Below are positions 1-11,000 of a stretch of 64,000 nt of DNA, piece by piece. How positions within the stretch are numbered: position 1 is the first letter of the stretch; each line of letters starts with the position of its first letter. Both the position numbers and the translations under genes were made by a program. The notes under the pieces are model-generated. The model did no database searches and had not been told where the DNA came from. It saw nothing but the letters and a program-made list of their open reading frames with translations. The DNA comes from a virus, in the IMG/VR virus record IMGVR_UViG_3300036985_007703, positions 62,001 to 126,000 of that record, one strand, 5' to 3'.

Positions 1-3000
1 GCAAAACTGCCCCGTGTCGCGGATGGCGTAATTCGCGGCCACCGTTTGGCTGAGGGTCTCTGTCCCGTTGACGAAGAGCTTGATCGTGGTCCCCGATCGC
101 ACCAGGGCGATGTGATGCCACGTCTGCGCGGACACGTAACCGCCCCCCGTCTGCGTGTAGCGCGTCGTCCCGTCATACACGGAGAAGCAATACTGTGCCC
201 CCGTGTTCAGATAGATGCGGATGGATCCGCTGGGGTAATTCGCCCCCCAACTCACCGAATTACAGTAGTTGAAAAGGTCCGTCTCTACCGACAGCGACCC
301 GGCATTACACCACCGCTGCCAGAAGTCGATGGTGAAGTCGCTCGTGCCAAAACTTACGCTGCGCACGGGTGAAGGCATACTCATCGACGACGACACACCA
401 GTGACCATGACGAACCCACTGAGGGAGAGCTTGAGGGGGCCAACATCCTTCGCGACCACCGTTTTTGAACCGCCCACCGCCGCCGACAGCGCGGGCGTCA
501 GGGCTAACACGGCATCCCCATGGCAGTAGTCGCGCTTGCTCGTGGATGGCGTGAAGTTGGCCGTCCACAAGGCACGGCCCTTGATGACCTCCAGATCGCT
601 CAAATAGCCGACCCACTGGTTGACGTTGCTCGTGTCCAGGTTGCCGTAATACAGATAAACCCCACTGGTCCGGTAGGGCGTACTCGATGTCTCGCTGCCC
701 GCGTTGGTGCCGTCAATGTACACGGTCGTCGTGGTGCTGGCGCGCACAATGGCGATGTGATGCCACGCGCTATCGTTCAGGTTCGTCCCCGCCTTTGATG
801 CCACGATGCTATGCTCCGTGGCCCCACTGTTCTTCGCGTTCCAGGTCAACTGATTGGCCGCCGTCAGCGAGAGGCGGAACCGATAGGTGTTGTCATCCGT
901 GCCACTGTTGAGCAGATGCTTGGGGTACGTGCTGGACGACGTTTGAAGCCAGAACTGAATCGTAAACTCCCCCGTATCGAAGTAGAAAGGGGTGGGGTCG
1001 ATCGAGGGGGTATATACGTTCGATGGCTCCAGCACACTGATCGCCTTGAGCGTACCGGCATTGAACTCCCACGCATACTGGCTGATCCACATGCCCTGGC
1101 CCGTGGGACCGGCCGTGAGCGCCGTCCACGCCCCCCGCACCGCCCGGTACAGCCGCTGATACCGCGTGGTATCGCCGGTGGAACTGCGCAAGGCTGGCGA
1201 GCGGTTGTAGAATCGCTGTAAACCTGAGGTGGTGCTATGCAACAAGGGAAAACCCTCATTGGTAAAACCACCCTCCACCGTACCAATACCGCTATCGGTG
1301 TTCCACACGTAGGGATAATACCCTGGGGTAACGGGGTATAGGTTAGCCGCTCGCAAAGAAAACAGAGAACCCGTGAGGAAGGCTTTGGTACTACTCCCCA
1401 GCACATAATCCCGCAGGAACTTGGGCGGTGTAAAAGTCGCGGTCCACAAAGCGGCGTTGCTAAACCTAAACTTACAGACCTTCCCATACCAACTATAGGT
1501 TCCCACAGAGGATCGTGGCCCGCCAACCTCCAAGTAGGCTCCTGCGTTGCTGTAGTTGACGTTGATCGCCTCCGTGGATGTATAGGCTGGCTCGACCCCG
1601 TTGATATACAGCTTTGTCTGCCCCGCCCCCGTGCCCGTGCGCACGACCGCCACATGGCACCACCGATGCGATGGGACGGAATTATCAACTGAAATGAGCC
1701 GAGGCGTGCTCGTACCACCTGTCGCAAAGGTCAGCCGCCCCGACTGGTCCACGTAAAAGGTATAGTCTAAATTTCTCCGACAGATGAACGTGCCCCGCGT
1801 CCCCGTGGTCTGTCGCTCATGCTTAATCCAGGCGTCGATCGTGAAATTCCCCGTGCCCACGTCCGCAAAGCCCGAATCTGAGGACGAGTAAACACCAAGC
1901 AGCAACGCTCCGGGGTTGTCAATGACCGCGAACTGCGCCCCATCGTCTGAGTAGATCACGTTGGCATTCTTGTGCAGCACACGGGTGGGCACGCCAAAGG
2001 TCGTCGACGCGCGAACCGTGCCCAACGCGATGCGCATCTTGGCGATCTTTCCAAGGAATGGATACGTCAGATCCGCCCGCCACCCTATTGTCAACGGGGA
2101 AAACGAATGCGGGATCGTAGGGCTGCCCGTGAAGGTCTCGGGAATCCCATCAATCGTGATGGCCCAATTGCTTCCATCCCGGATCACCGCGACGTGATAC
2201 CAGCGATTAAAACTCAGTTGGCGCGTACTCGTGAAAGTCGTCCCCGCCGCATCGAACACCATGTAACGGGACGAGGTCAGATACCACTGCCATGATGTCC
2301 CATAGGTGGCATCCCACACGGCTGCAATCGTGGCCTGCGTGCTCACGCCTGTAGCGAAAATAAACGCCTCGATGGTAAACGCCGTGGCCCCCCGCAAGGT
2401 GTAAGAGGTGAAGGGGCCATTGTGCCGATTCTTGACCGCCGATCCTCCCACAACCGTGATCGCTTTCGGCACATCGTCGTACGGAAACGTCAAATTGCCG
2501 CCGATCCCGAAGTCCTGGTCGAACTTCATCAGCATCTTTGTGTACGAGGTGACAGGATACTCCGTCCGCGTGGGAGGCGTGAAAGAGGTGCCCGTCCACA
2601 ATGCCTGTCCTACTGTCGTGCGCAGATGCGAAACATAGTTATAACCATCCCCTATTTGGATCGTCTGAGATGTATTAAAAATAGTGCTACTAAACGCCTG
2701 ATCTGCCCCCAATTGGACCCCATCCTGGAACATGCGCATGACGTTCCCCGTGCGGACGATGGCCATGTGCACCCACCGATGTGGGGACACGTCTATACCC
2801 GGACGATACACATTCTGGGAGTTCGTGCCGTCGGTCGTGTAGTAGAAGATACAGGCTGCTGCCTGATTGCTTGGCATCAACGTGAGACTCCAACACCGCG
2901 ATCCTGCTGCTCCCCACTTAGTGATGGTCAACGCCGTGTAGGAAATCAGCCAAAAGTCAATAGTGAAGTCCCCACTACCCAGGTTGTGAGCCATATCTGC

Positions 3001-3870
3001 ATTGACCGTGAGATACCCCCCCGCTGTTAAATGCAGGACAGGATCAGCCACCCCCGTGTAGTGACTACCCGTGAACTTCCAATACTGACAGGCGGGTTCC
3101 GAAGACCCCGACGTGGCCATGCTATTGGTGGGCTCCATGTAGTAAAAGGCCGCCCCCGCATCGTTGAGATCCCAGTTGTAATAGACCGCACATCCCTGGG
3201 GGATCGGCGCCTTCACCTTGCGCCGGGGTCGATTGAAGTTGGCCGTCCACAGGGCCTTGCCGTTGATGACCCGTATCGCCCCTACCTGTCCCTGGTAGTA
3301 GCTCGTGGAGTAGTGGCCGATGGCCACGCCCGTAGGGGAACCCGAGGACCCGGAGACGGTCTGCGTCGCCACCTGTGCCCCGTTCAAAAAGAGGCGGTGC
3401 ACGTCCCCACTGCGCGTCACCGCCACGTGGTGCCAGGTATTAGCCTTCATGGGGTAGCCGGTCGCGCTGAGCGTCGCGATCGGCGTGTAGACCACGAGGT
3501 TGAACGCCTTATCGTAGGTGCCCGTCGTAAAAAAGAAGGAGGTCCCTAGCGAGAGGAAGTACTGGTTGCCCGCCGTAATCGCGGGGTTGATCCACGCATC
3601 GATCGTGTAGTCGTTCGTCCCAAAAACCATCTGGTAATTTTCGCCCGCAGTCTCGTCCACCGCGGAGGAAGTCCCATTGAGCAGGACTCCACCCCCCTCG
3701 GGCGGCACCAGACGCCCGAGGTCCGTCTCCACATCCTGCTTGATGTTGGTCGCTGTGAAACTATAGTACGCAGAACCACCCCGACGATTACCCTGCGTAA
3801 AATTGAGATCCGCCACAGCGGGAATGCCATTGGGCACCTCACGAGTCCATCGCTTTGCACCACCGGGCAT
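1..3870 (-). CDS. Giant LamG-repeat tail appendage protein, 3' end outside window
   Basis: The minus frame is open from an ATG at 3870 to base 1, giving at least 1290 codons with no stop. A strong ribosome site (GAGGAGG) precedes the ATG. At least six concanavalin A-like (LamG/laminin G) domains are visible. Each has an 'FTID-W' strand, a 'W-HHVAVVR-G' strand and a 'LFVNG' turn, starting near residues 84, 303, 497, 674, 967 and 1177; the sixth is cut by the window edge. Several are followed by 'ALWTANFTPP'. In phages such domains usually sit on fibres or capsid decorations and bind sugars. Codon use is less GC-rich than in the tail core, which suggests exchange of modules. Binding of host surface glycans is inference. 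Confidence 0.85.
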   Translation of the reverse strand, partial: MPGGAKRWTREVPNGIPAVADLNFTQGNRRGGSAYYSFTATNIKQDVETDLGRLVPPEGGGVLLNGTSSAVDETAGENYQMVFGTNDYTIDAWINPAITAGNQYFLSLGTSFFFTTGTYDKAFNLVVYTPIATLSATGYPMKANTWHHVAVTRSGDVHRLFLNGAQVATQTVSGSSGSPTGVAIGHYSTSYYQGQVGAIRVINGKALWTANFNRPRRKVKAPIPQGCAVYYNWDLNDAGAAFYYMEPTNSMATSGSSEPACQYWKFTGSHYTGVADPVLHLTAGGYLTVNADMAHNLGSGDFTIDFWLISYTALTITKWGAAGSRCWSLTLMPSNQAAACIFYYTTDGTNSQNVYRPGIDVSPHRWVHMAIVRTGNVMRMFQDGVQLGADQAFSSTIFNTSQTIQIGDGYNYVSHLRTTVGQALWTGTSFTPPTRTEYPVTSYTKMLMKFDQDFGIGGNLTFPYDDVPKAITVVGGSAVKNRHNGPFTSYTLRGATAFTIEAFIFATGVSTQATIAAVWDATYGTSWQWYLTSSRYMVFDAAGTTFTSTRQLSFNRWYHVAVIRDGSNWAITIDGIPETFTGSPTIPHSFSPLTIGWRADLTYPFLGKIAKMRIALGTVRASTTFGVPTRVLHKNANVIYSDDGAQFAVIDNPGALLLGVYSSSDSGFADVGTGNFTIDAWIKHERQTTGTRGTFICRRNLDYTFYVDQSGRLTFATGGTSTPRLISVDNSVPSHRWCHVAVVRTGTGAGQTKLYINGVEPAYTSTEAINVNYSNAGAYLEVGGPRSSVGTYSWYGKVCKFRFSNAALWTATFTPPKFLRDYVLGSSTKAFLTGSLFSLRAANLYPVTPGYYPYVWNTDSGIGTVEGGFTNEGFPLLHSTTSGLQRFYNRSPALRSSTGDTTRYQRLYRAVRGAWTALTAGPTGQGMWISQYAWEFNAGTLKAISVLEPSNVYTPSIDPTPFYFDTGEFTIQFWLQTSSSTYPKHLLNSGTDDNTYRFRLSLTAANQLTWNAKNSGATEHSIVASKAGTNLNDSAWHHIAIVRASTTTTVYIDGTNAGSETSSTPYRTSGVYLYYGNLDTSNVNQWVGYLSDLEVIKGRALWTANFTPSTSKRDYCHGDAVLALTPALSAAVGGSKTVVAKDVGPLKLSLSGFVMVTGVSSSMSMPSPVRSVSFGTSDFTIDFWQRWCNAGSLSVETDLFNYCNSVSWGANYPSGSIRIYLNTGAQYCFSVYDGTTRYTQTGGGYVSAQTWHHIALVRSGTTIKLFVNGTETLSQTVAANYAIRDTGQFC

Positions 3871-3881
3871 GGATCCCTCCT

Positions 3882-6800
3882 CTATTCCAGCACGAAGACG
3901 AGTTGCACACTCGCCGTCATCGCGTCGTCGTTGGTCCCGTTTGCGTCCGTGGATAATTCTAGGGCTTGCGCGTTCGCCACCACGTAGTTGGTCGTGCTGA
4001 TGTCCACGGCCGAGGAGACCCACGCGCTACCGCTGACATCCCACCCGTTGTTGCTGTTCGCCGTCCCCACCTTGTTGCCGTTCACCACCGTATTGAGCCG
4101 TGGCTGTGAGGCCCCCGTGTCGATGCTCTCGACGCGGTGCACCACGCGCACGAGGTACGCCGTGCCATGCTCCCAGCGCGCCCACTGGCCCATGATGTCA
4201 GCGAGTAGTTGGGTGCTGGCGACGGGCGCGAAGTAACCGTCCAGGCGGAACTCCCGCATGACCACGTTGGAGAGCGCCGCGTACGCCAACTCGTCGTCGT
4301 CGTTCGTGGTCATCGGCGCCCCGGCGATCGTCACCGTGCCCGCGCTGTACGTCGTCACGATCCCGTAGCGCCACGTGCTCGCCGTCGCACGATACCGCAG
4401 GGGCCGCCCCGGTACGAAGATCCCCTGGTTCGTGCCGTTGTCCGTCACCGTGAACGTGCTGTCCGCCGTCCGCGTGAACGGCGTCATCGCCGTCCAGGAA
4501 CTCGCGCCGCCCCCGCTGCTGCTCGCGGGCTGGTCGTACCACCCCTTGGTGCCCGAGGCGTTCGTCCCGTAGAGCTTCGTGTTGCCCGGCGTCGCACTAT
4601 CGTTGACGAGGTTGACCGTCGTGGTCCCCGTGAGCGAATACTGGAACGTCGTGGCCGCCTGGTAGTCGCTCCCCGCCGAGGCCGCGCTCACCACGCCCGC
4701 CGTCGCCTTGAGGAGCCCGCTGAGGCTCGTCGCCAGCGTCGTGGTGCCCGCCACCTCCACGTTCCCATCCAGGTACGTGATCCCGTTGACCTCCAGCCGC
4801 CCCGCCACGAGCAGATCTGCGTCTGTGTTGAAGGTATGCGAGGTCGTCCCGCTGAGCCCGATGCGCGCGTAGCCCGTGCCCGCGCCCGCGAGACTGAGGA
4901 TCGTGTTGTTGTAGCTCGTGAACTGCTGCGCGGTGCCCCGCAGGCTGACCGCCCCGTCGTCCCCCACGATCACCGTCGAATCCAACGCGCTGGTCCCCGT
5001 CGTGCTATTCCACCGCACGAGGGCGTGGTCCGTGCTGCTCCCCGGCCCCACCACGGCCCCATCCAGGTTCATCTGGATGATGTCCCAGTAGGCCCCGACC
5101 GTCGCGTGGTCCCCCGTGGGCGTGCTGTCCGTCGTGCAGACCATCATGTCGCCCGCCTCGACGTTCGGCCCGCTATTGCCACCGATCTTGCCCGCTACGC
5201 TCACGCGGTAGGTGTCCCCGGCATCCGCTGCGGGGTAGTTCGGATAGTCCCCGAGCACCATCGTGTAGAGGCGACCGCCACTGACACCGACCAACAGATT
5301 ACTGCCATCCCCATCCGAAGCTGACGAAATCCACGCCTTGACCGTCGCTCCGGCTGGTTGCCGCTCGGACCACGTCGCACCACTATCGGACGAGGTGTAG
5401 ACCTTGCCGTCGCTGTTGCCATTCTCGCGGATCACCGCGATCATGTTGCTACCGTCCGAGTCACACGAGACCGAATCCCAGTTGCGGTTGGAGTTGCCTG
5501 CTGGTTGTCGCTCCGTCCAGTTGGCCCCACTATCGGTCGAGATGTAGAGCCGCCCACTACTAGCCGCCGCCATCAACACACTACCGTCCGAGTCGGACGC
5601 CACCTTGAGCCAGTTCAGGTTGGTGGCCCCCCCCGGTTGAACCTCCGTCCAGTCCGTCCCGCTGTTCGAGGAGATATAGAGCCGTCCCGCGTTGACCGCT
5701 GCGATCAGGTTCGTCCCATCGTAGTCGCAGGCCACCGCCATCCAGTTCTTGTTGACATCCCCCGCCGGACGCTTCTCCGCCCAATTCGCCCCACTATCCC
5801 CCGAGGTGTAGAGCCGCCCCCCGTAGATCGCCGCAATCAGGTTCGTTCCCCCCTGCCCCGAGTTGACACCAATCCAGTTCTGATCGGACGCCCCCGCTGG
5901 TTGGCGTTCCGTCCACCCCACCCCGCTGTTCGCCGAGGTGTAGAGCCGTCCTCCATAAACGGCTGCGATCAGGTTGATCCCCTCGCTCGCATCCGAGGCG
6001 ATCGATCGCCAAGACTTATCCGCATCCCCCGCCGGTTGCCGCTCGGTCCACCCCGCCCCGCTGTTCGAGGAGGTATAGAGCCGCCCGCCATAGGCCGCAG
6101 CCACCAAGTTGGTGCCACTCGCATCCGAGGCGATTGCGCGCCATGTCTTGTCTACCGCCCCCGCAGGCTGCCGCTCCGTGTAGGTCCATGGCCTCGCACA
6201 ATTTAGCGCGCCCTTGTAGGTCATGGGGTCCGTCACGTCGACGCCGACATTCTTCCAGACCGCCCCCGTGTACCACCGCACGTTCGTGCCGTTCCACTCC
6301 ACGGTCCCCGCGATGGCCGTCGCGTTCTCGTGCGCCCCGATCACGATCGCCCCGTTGCCGGAGCCGTCCTTGAGGTGCAGGCGCTCGCCCGGCGCGGCCT
6401 GGCCGATGCCCGTATAGCCCGACGCCTTGAGCTGGTAGACCGTCGAGACCGCCCACGCCCCCGTATCGTTGTAGATGAGCCGCGTGTCCCCGCTGGGCGG
6501 CGCGTGGGTGTGCGCGTCGAGCGTCCCCAGGGCCGTCTGCACGTCCACGTCCGTCGCGCTGAGCTTGCCCGCGAACCCCGAGGCGTCCACCGTGATCGCG
6601 CTCGCGGGGTGCGCCCCGAGCAGGCCCCGGTTCGTCATGCTGTTGTGGTCCGTCGCCACGTAGGTCCCCGACGAGACCACCGCCATGCTGCGCAGGTCCT
6701 GCGTCTCCTCGTACGGCGTCGCGTCGTTGCGCAGGATCACGCGGAAGAGGACCTTCATCTCCGCGAAGGGCAGGTTCGTCAGCGAGAGCTGGTCGTAGGT

Positions 6801-7979
6801 GTTGTTCGTGCGCGCATCGGCCAGCGTGGTGTCCGTCCGCTGCCCCATGATCACGTAGATCGGGCACGTGGGGTCGTTCCCTACGAAGAACCAATAGGCC
6901 ACATACGCGTTCGCCCCCATCTCGGTGAGCGTCCCCGCGTTGTCGTAGCAGATGTTCGTGCTCTGCGTGACGTAGTAGTCCGCCCCCTTCGCCGTCCACG
7001 TCCAATACCCCCCCGACCGCCGCAGCACGCGGCACTGCGTCTGCTCCCCGATGACCATGCGCATATCCTCGTCGCGATATACGCCCTCGGTGATCGTAAA
7101 GGTCGTGTTGCCGAAGGTCCCGCCAAACCCATTCACGTACCGCGATCCCAGGCACTCATGGAAATACTGGTGCGTGGCCCAGTCCATGACGAGCCCGTGG
7201 CGCTCCTCACCCGGACGCCCATCGGCCAGCGCGCTGTTCCAGTACACCGTGTAAACAGGCACGATCCCGCCGTCGATCGTCCACGGCGTCGAGGATTTCT
7301 GAAGCACCCCACTGGCGTCAAAGTAGATGTACCAGAGCCCCGTGGTGTCATCGATCGTCACCGTCTGGGCCACGCTCTTCGTATACTTGGTGCCCTTTGT
7401 GTAGAAGTCGAAGCTCGTCACGGTCGGGGCGATCGTGAACTCGCGCGATGTCGTGTTGAAGCTGATCGTGGAATCCGTGCGGTTCGGGAACCCCGTGGGC
7501 TCCGCCTGGAGCGTCGCGAACAGCGTCGAGGGCGTGTAGTCCCACGTGGCGTCGCCCCGCAGGAACTTGGTCGCATCGTTCGGCGCCTTAGGCGCAAACC
7601 CATGCCGTGAGGTCGTCACGTCCGCCGTCACCACGTCGATAAGGCTCAGCGCCCCCTCGGCGATAGCCGCACCATCCCCGTCGATATGGTCGTGGCTGTT
7701 GCCATTGGTCACGAGGCGGGCCGTGAGGTTGGTCTCGACCCCCGCGCTGTCGAGCGTGAAGATCTCCGTCGCGCTGCTGACCGCCTTCACGTACAGGCGC
7801 AACTTCGTGGCGACGGGATCGGCGGGCTTCGTGATCTCCGTCAGCTCGACCCACGTCGACGCCTTGACCGCCGCCGCCGTCGTGGCCCCCAGGGCGACGA
7901 CCCCCGCCGCATCCCGCCGCACCTCGGCGTCGCCGCCATACACCGTCTTGTTGTTCGCCGCGTCGTGAATCAGCGCCAT
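3882..7979 (-). CDS. Tail fibre with seven Asp-box (BNR) propeller repeats
   Basis: A 1365 aa protein. The N-terminal ~600 residues are beta-rich fibre sequence. Residues about 595-915 hold seven consecutive ~44 aa repeats with the pattern W-x-x-(I/V)A-x-D, G-x-N-L-I-A-A, GRLYTS-x-SG-x-x-W and TERQPAG. The S-x-(D/N)-x-G-x-x-W element is an Asp-box as in BNR/sialidase and Ycf48-like propellers, so seven blades predict one closed seven-bladed propeller. The C-terminal ~450 residues resemble phage fibre sequence ('GLLKATAGVVS', 'TTATLATSL' type). No sialidase catalytic Arg triad is evident, so a binding role is likelier than an enzyme. A 20-base palindrome lies just upstream of its ribosome site. 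Confidence 0.85.
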   Translation of the reverse strand: MALIHDAANNKTVYGGDAEVRRDAAGVVALGATTAAAVKASTWVELTEITKPADPVATKLRLYVKAVSSATEIFTLDSAGVETNLTARLVTNGNSHDHIDGDGAAIAEGALSLIDVVTADVTTSRHGFAPKAPNDATKFLRGDATWDYTPSTLFATLQAEPTGFPNRTDSTISFNTTSREFTIAPTVTSFDFYTKGTKYTKSVAQTVTIDDTTGLWYIYFDASGVLQKSSTPWTIDGGIVPVYTVYWNSALADGRPGEERHGLVMDWATHQYFHECLGSRYVNGFGGTFGNTTFTITEGVYRDEDMRMVIGEQTQCRVLRRSGGYWTWTAKGADYYVTQSTNICYDNAGTLTEMGANAYVAYWFFVGNDPTCPIYVIMGQRTDTTLADARTNNTYDQLSLTNLPFAEMKVLFRVILRNDATPYEETQDLRSMAVVSSGTYVATDHNSMTNRGLLGAHPASAITVDASGFAGKLSATDVDVQTALGTLDAHTHAPPSGDTRLIYNDTGAWAVSTVYQLKASGYTGIGQAAPGERLHLKDGSGNGAIVIGAHENATAIAGTVEWNGTNVRWYTGAVWKNVGVDVTDPMTYKGALNCARPWTYTERQPAGAVDKTWRAIASDASGTNLVAAAYGGRLYTSSNSGAGWTERQPAGDADKSWRSIASDASEGINLIAAVYGGRLYTSANSGVGWTERQPAGASDQNWIGVNSGQGGTNLIAAIYGGRLYTSGDSGANWAEKRPAGDVNKNWMAVACDYDGTNLIAAVNAGRLYISSNSGTDWTEVQPGGATNLNWLKVASDSDGSVLMAAASSGRLYISTDSGANWTERQPAGNSNRNWDSVSCDSDGSNMIAVIRENGNSDGKVYTSSDSGATWSERQPAGATVKAWISSASDGDGSNLLVGVSGGRLYTMVLGDYPNYPAADAGDTYRVSVAGKIGGNSGPNVEAGDMMVCTTDSTPTGDHATVGAYWDIIQMNLDGAVVGPGSSTDHALVRWNSTTGTSALDSTVIVGDDGAVSLRGTAQQFTSYNNTILSLAGAGTGYARIGLSGTTSHTFNTDADLLVAGRLEVNGITYLDGNVEVAGTTTLATSLSGLLKATAGVVSAASAGSDYQAATTFQYSLTGTTTVNLVNDSATPGNTKLYGTNASGTKGWYDQPASSSGGGASSWTAMTPFTRTADSTFTVTDNGTNQGIFVPGRPLRYRATASTWRYGIVTTYSAGTVTIAGAPMTTNDDDELAYAALSNVVMREFRLDGYFAPVASTQLLADIMGQWARWEHGTAYLVRVVHRVESIDTGASQPRLNTVVNGNKVGTANSNNGWDVSGSAWVSSAVDISTTNYVVANAQALELSTDANGTNDDAMTASVQLVFVLE

Positions 7980-7994
7980 CGGTCAATCCCTCTC

Positions 7995-8014
7995 CTGCGC
8001 ATGCGCATGCGCAG
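7995..8014. promoter_or_regulatory. Start-associated palindrome, copy 1 (perfect)
   Basis: The sequence CTGCGCATGCGCATGCGCAG is a perfect 20-base palindrome. It lies between the stop of the 2007 aa fibre gene (8020) and the start at 7979, 15 bases upstream of the ATG, and runs directly into the ribosome site GGAGAGG. It is the reference copy for the nine-member set. Confidence 0.8.
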
Positions 8015-8019
8015 CGTCG

Positions 8020-11000
8020 TCACGCGAAGGTGTGCTTGGTCGTCCAGGTGCCCGCGATCCGCTTCTCGACCACGAGGTCATCTCCGGTGCGCCCCGTACG
8101 CCACGACCCATTCGTGGTCGGATCGCCGTAGTAGGTCCACGCATCGCTGGCGACCTCGATGTCCCCGCCCACGTCGAGCCGCGAGCTGGGCGCCGCCACG
8201 TTGATGCCGACCCGCTTGTTCGTATCGTCCCACACCCACTCCGAGGTCTCGGCGTAGGTCCACTTGGTGTTCCCGTTGTCCCAGAAGAGGAGCTGCCCGG
8301 CCGCCGTGCCCGCATCCACCGTGGTGCCGCCCCCCGCCGCGATCCAACTGCACACGCCCGCCGTCGTCGCGCTGAGCACGTAGCCCGTCACGCCCGGCGC
8401 CGCCGCTGGCAGCGTCATCGTCCACGACCCCGCCGCGTCCGCGACCTTGAGCGTCACGGCCCCCGAGGTCGTGCCCAACAGGTCGATCCGACCCGTGACC
8501 CCGCCCGCCTTGCCGATCTGCACGACGCCCGCGTCCGTGATCCGCACGCGCTCGACCGAGGTCGCGGTGTCACTGGGCGTCGTGTTGAACGTCAGATGCC
8601 CGCCGTTCGCTCCAGAGGCCCAGGTCTGCGCCGCAAAGGCCCCGATCCACGCCGTCCCCCTGAATCCCGCCTCGTAACCGCAGAAATACAGGGCACCCAA
8701 GGCATCCCCACTGGAGACCACCGAGGGCGACGCATCGCTCGTCCCGCGCGCCCGCCCTACCAACAAGGTCCCCTGATCGGATGCCGTGTTGCTGACCCCA
8801 AACACCGCATGATAGGCGCTACCCACCCGCGTGAGTTGGAAATCAAACGTCGGCGTGTAGGCGCCCATCCGCAACTTGTTGTCGCTGGTGAGCCGCATCC
8901 GTTCAACAAAGGTCCCTGCCCCACTCATCGTCGAGAAAACGATGCGCCCCGGCACGTAGATCCCTGACAGCGCCGCGTCGACCTCGAACCCGACACCGGA
9001 CGACACGCGGTAGCACGCTGAGGTGTTCGTGTTCCACCCGTAGGCGTAGAAACCACCGATGGTGTCCCCACTGGTCACGACTGTCTTAGAAGCGACCGTT
9101 CCGTTACACCGCAGGAACTCGTAGTAGGCCGCCCCCGCCGACGACTCGTTGGCGATGCTGTTGTAGCCCGCTGCCCCCGATACCACGAGGCGCCGATTCT
9201 GGGCCGCCCCTTCAATGACCGGATCCGTCGCCGTGTTGATCTGCACGTACCCCGCACTCGTGATCCGCATGCGCTCCGATGGCGCATCGTTTATCCCTGC
9301 ATGGAAAGTCAATCTGCCAGGGACATTGTTATTGCTAACAGTTCCATCTATTTCTAAATAAATACCACCGGCGTTCGCATAATCAGTCCCATCATAACCC
9401 CAACCTTGAATACCAAAAACAACCTCAGTGTTTACAACCGCAGTCTTACTGGTCAACGTCCCGTTTGCTCTTAGCATACGCAGGGTTGTTGTTGTTCCAA
9501 CACCATCGACATGAATGCCAGGCAAATACGTCCCGGAAACAGCACCTGCAACATACAACGGAACAGTGTATGACGTTCCACTCAGTGTTGCAGCTCCAGT
9601 CGAAGATCCAAAGCTAGCTATTGGAGTTGCCGTGTCTATGTAATAAAAACTAGACGCGCCACCAAATGCCCCGGCGTTGTTGTATTGAATCTGATGATCC
9701 GAACCTGCTGGTGTCGCCGAGACCGCCGCCCACGAGGTCACGCCGCTGCCGCTCGTCTGGAGGAACCACCCGTTGGTCCCGTTGGTGGTGGGGAACTGGA
9801 ACACGGTCCCCGTGCCCGCCGCCGCCGCCGCCTTGAGCGTGACTGTCCCCGAGGTGGTCCCGTACAAATCGATCTGGCCCGTTGCGCCCCCCGCCACGCC
9901 GATCCGCACGATGCCCGCGCTCGTGATCCGCATGCGCTCGGTCATCGAGGCCGCCCCATCGGCCGTCGTGTAGAAGACCATGTTGCCAGGCATGTCCGAG
10001 GCGCCTGGCGTGGCATCGACGTTCACCCCGATCGCTGCCGCCGGGCGGTATGTACTTCCGTCGTAGCCGCCCCAGTTCAGCGACCCGCAATTGTCCCCCG
10101 ACTGCACGATCTGCTTAGTCCCCACCGTGTTGCGCGCCCGATAGAAGTACATGCTAGCGCCGTTCGACGCGCCAATGGCCTCTACCGCGATGCCCGGCAG
10201 GTTGTTCGTCTGCTCCGTCTGCACCAACAACGGGACCGAGTACGAGGCCCCTCCGATACTGATCGTCTGCGCCGCGCCGATGCTCACGCGGGGCTCGTAC
10301 TGGCTCGCACTCGCGATGCGGAACTTCTCCGCCAAGGTCCCCGCCGCGTCCATCGTGTCGAACCGCAGGTACGAGGACACAAGGTTCGTCCCCACTGCGT
10401 CGGCGATCACCTGGATCTGCGTCGTCTTGCGCCAGTCGGCGTTCTTATAGGCCCAGACCGCCGCCAATTCCGCCAGCACGTCCGCCGCCGCCACGTCCGT
10501 CTTCGAGGCCGACGACCCCCGGCTCTTCATGTACGAGAAGATCCCGTAGGCCGGGTTGCCGAATGACTCCAGCGCGATGCTGCTGTAGGAATCCTTGGTG
10601 ATCGCCAGGTTGTTGCCGGAGGCGGTGTTGGCCACATCCCCGATGCGCACCTGGCCCGCGCTCGTGATCCGCACGCGCTCCACCGGGGACGCGCTCCCCG
10701 AGGGCGTGGTCTCCAAGGTGAGGTACCCCGGCGCACTCGAATCCGAGAACGTGCCATCGGCCACGACGGTCATGCGCCCGCCGGTCACCCACGTGCTTGT
10801 CCCAAATCCCGCACCAACGTGCGCCACCAAGGTGTTACCGCTGACCGCCGCCGTGCGCGAGGCCGCCGACCCGTTCGCGTGGAGCCCTGAGAAATACGAG
10901 TAGTACCCTGTGCCAAAGGTATGCACGCCCACACCGCAAAACGCCTGATCCATCGCGACGACCAGATTGTTTTGGTTGTGGTTCGCCACGCTCGCCATCG

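Noticed and set aside
864-1727. 287 aa minus-strand frame as a separate gene
   Set aside because: It lies in a different minus frame from the continuous LamG frame, which is open from 3870 to 1 and matches known domain patterns.
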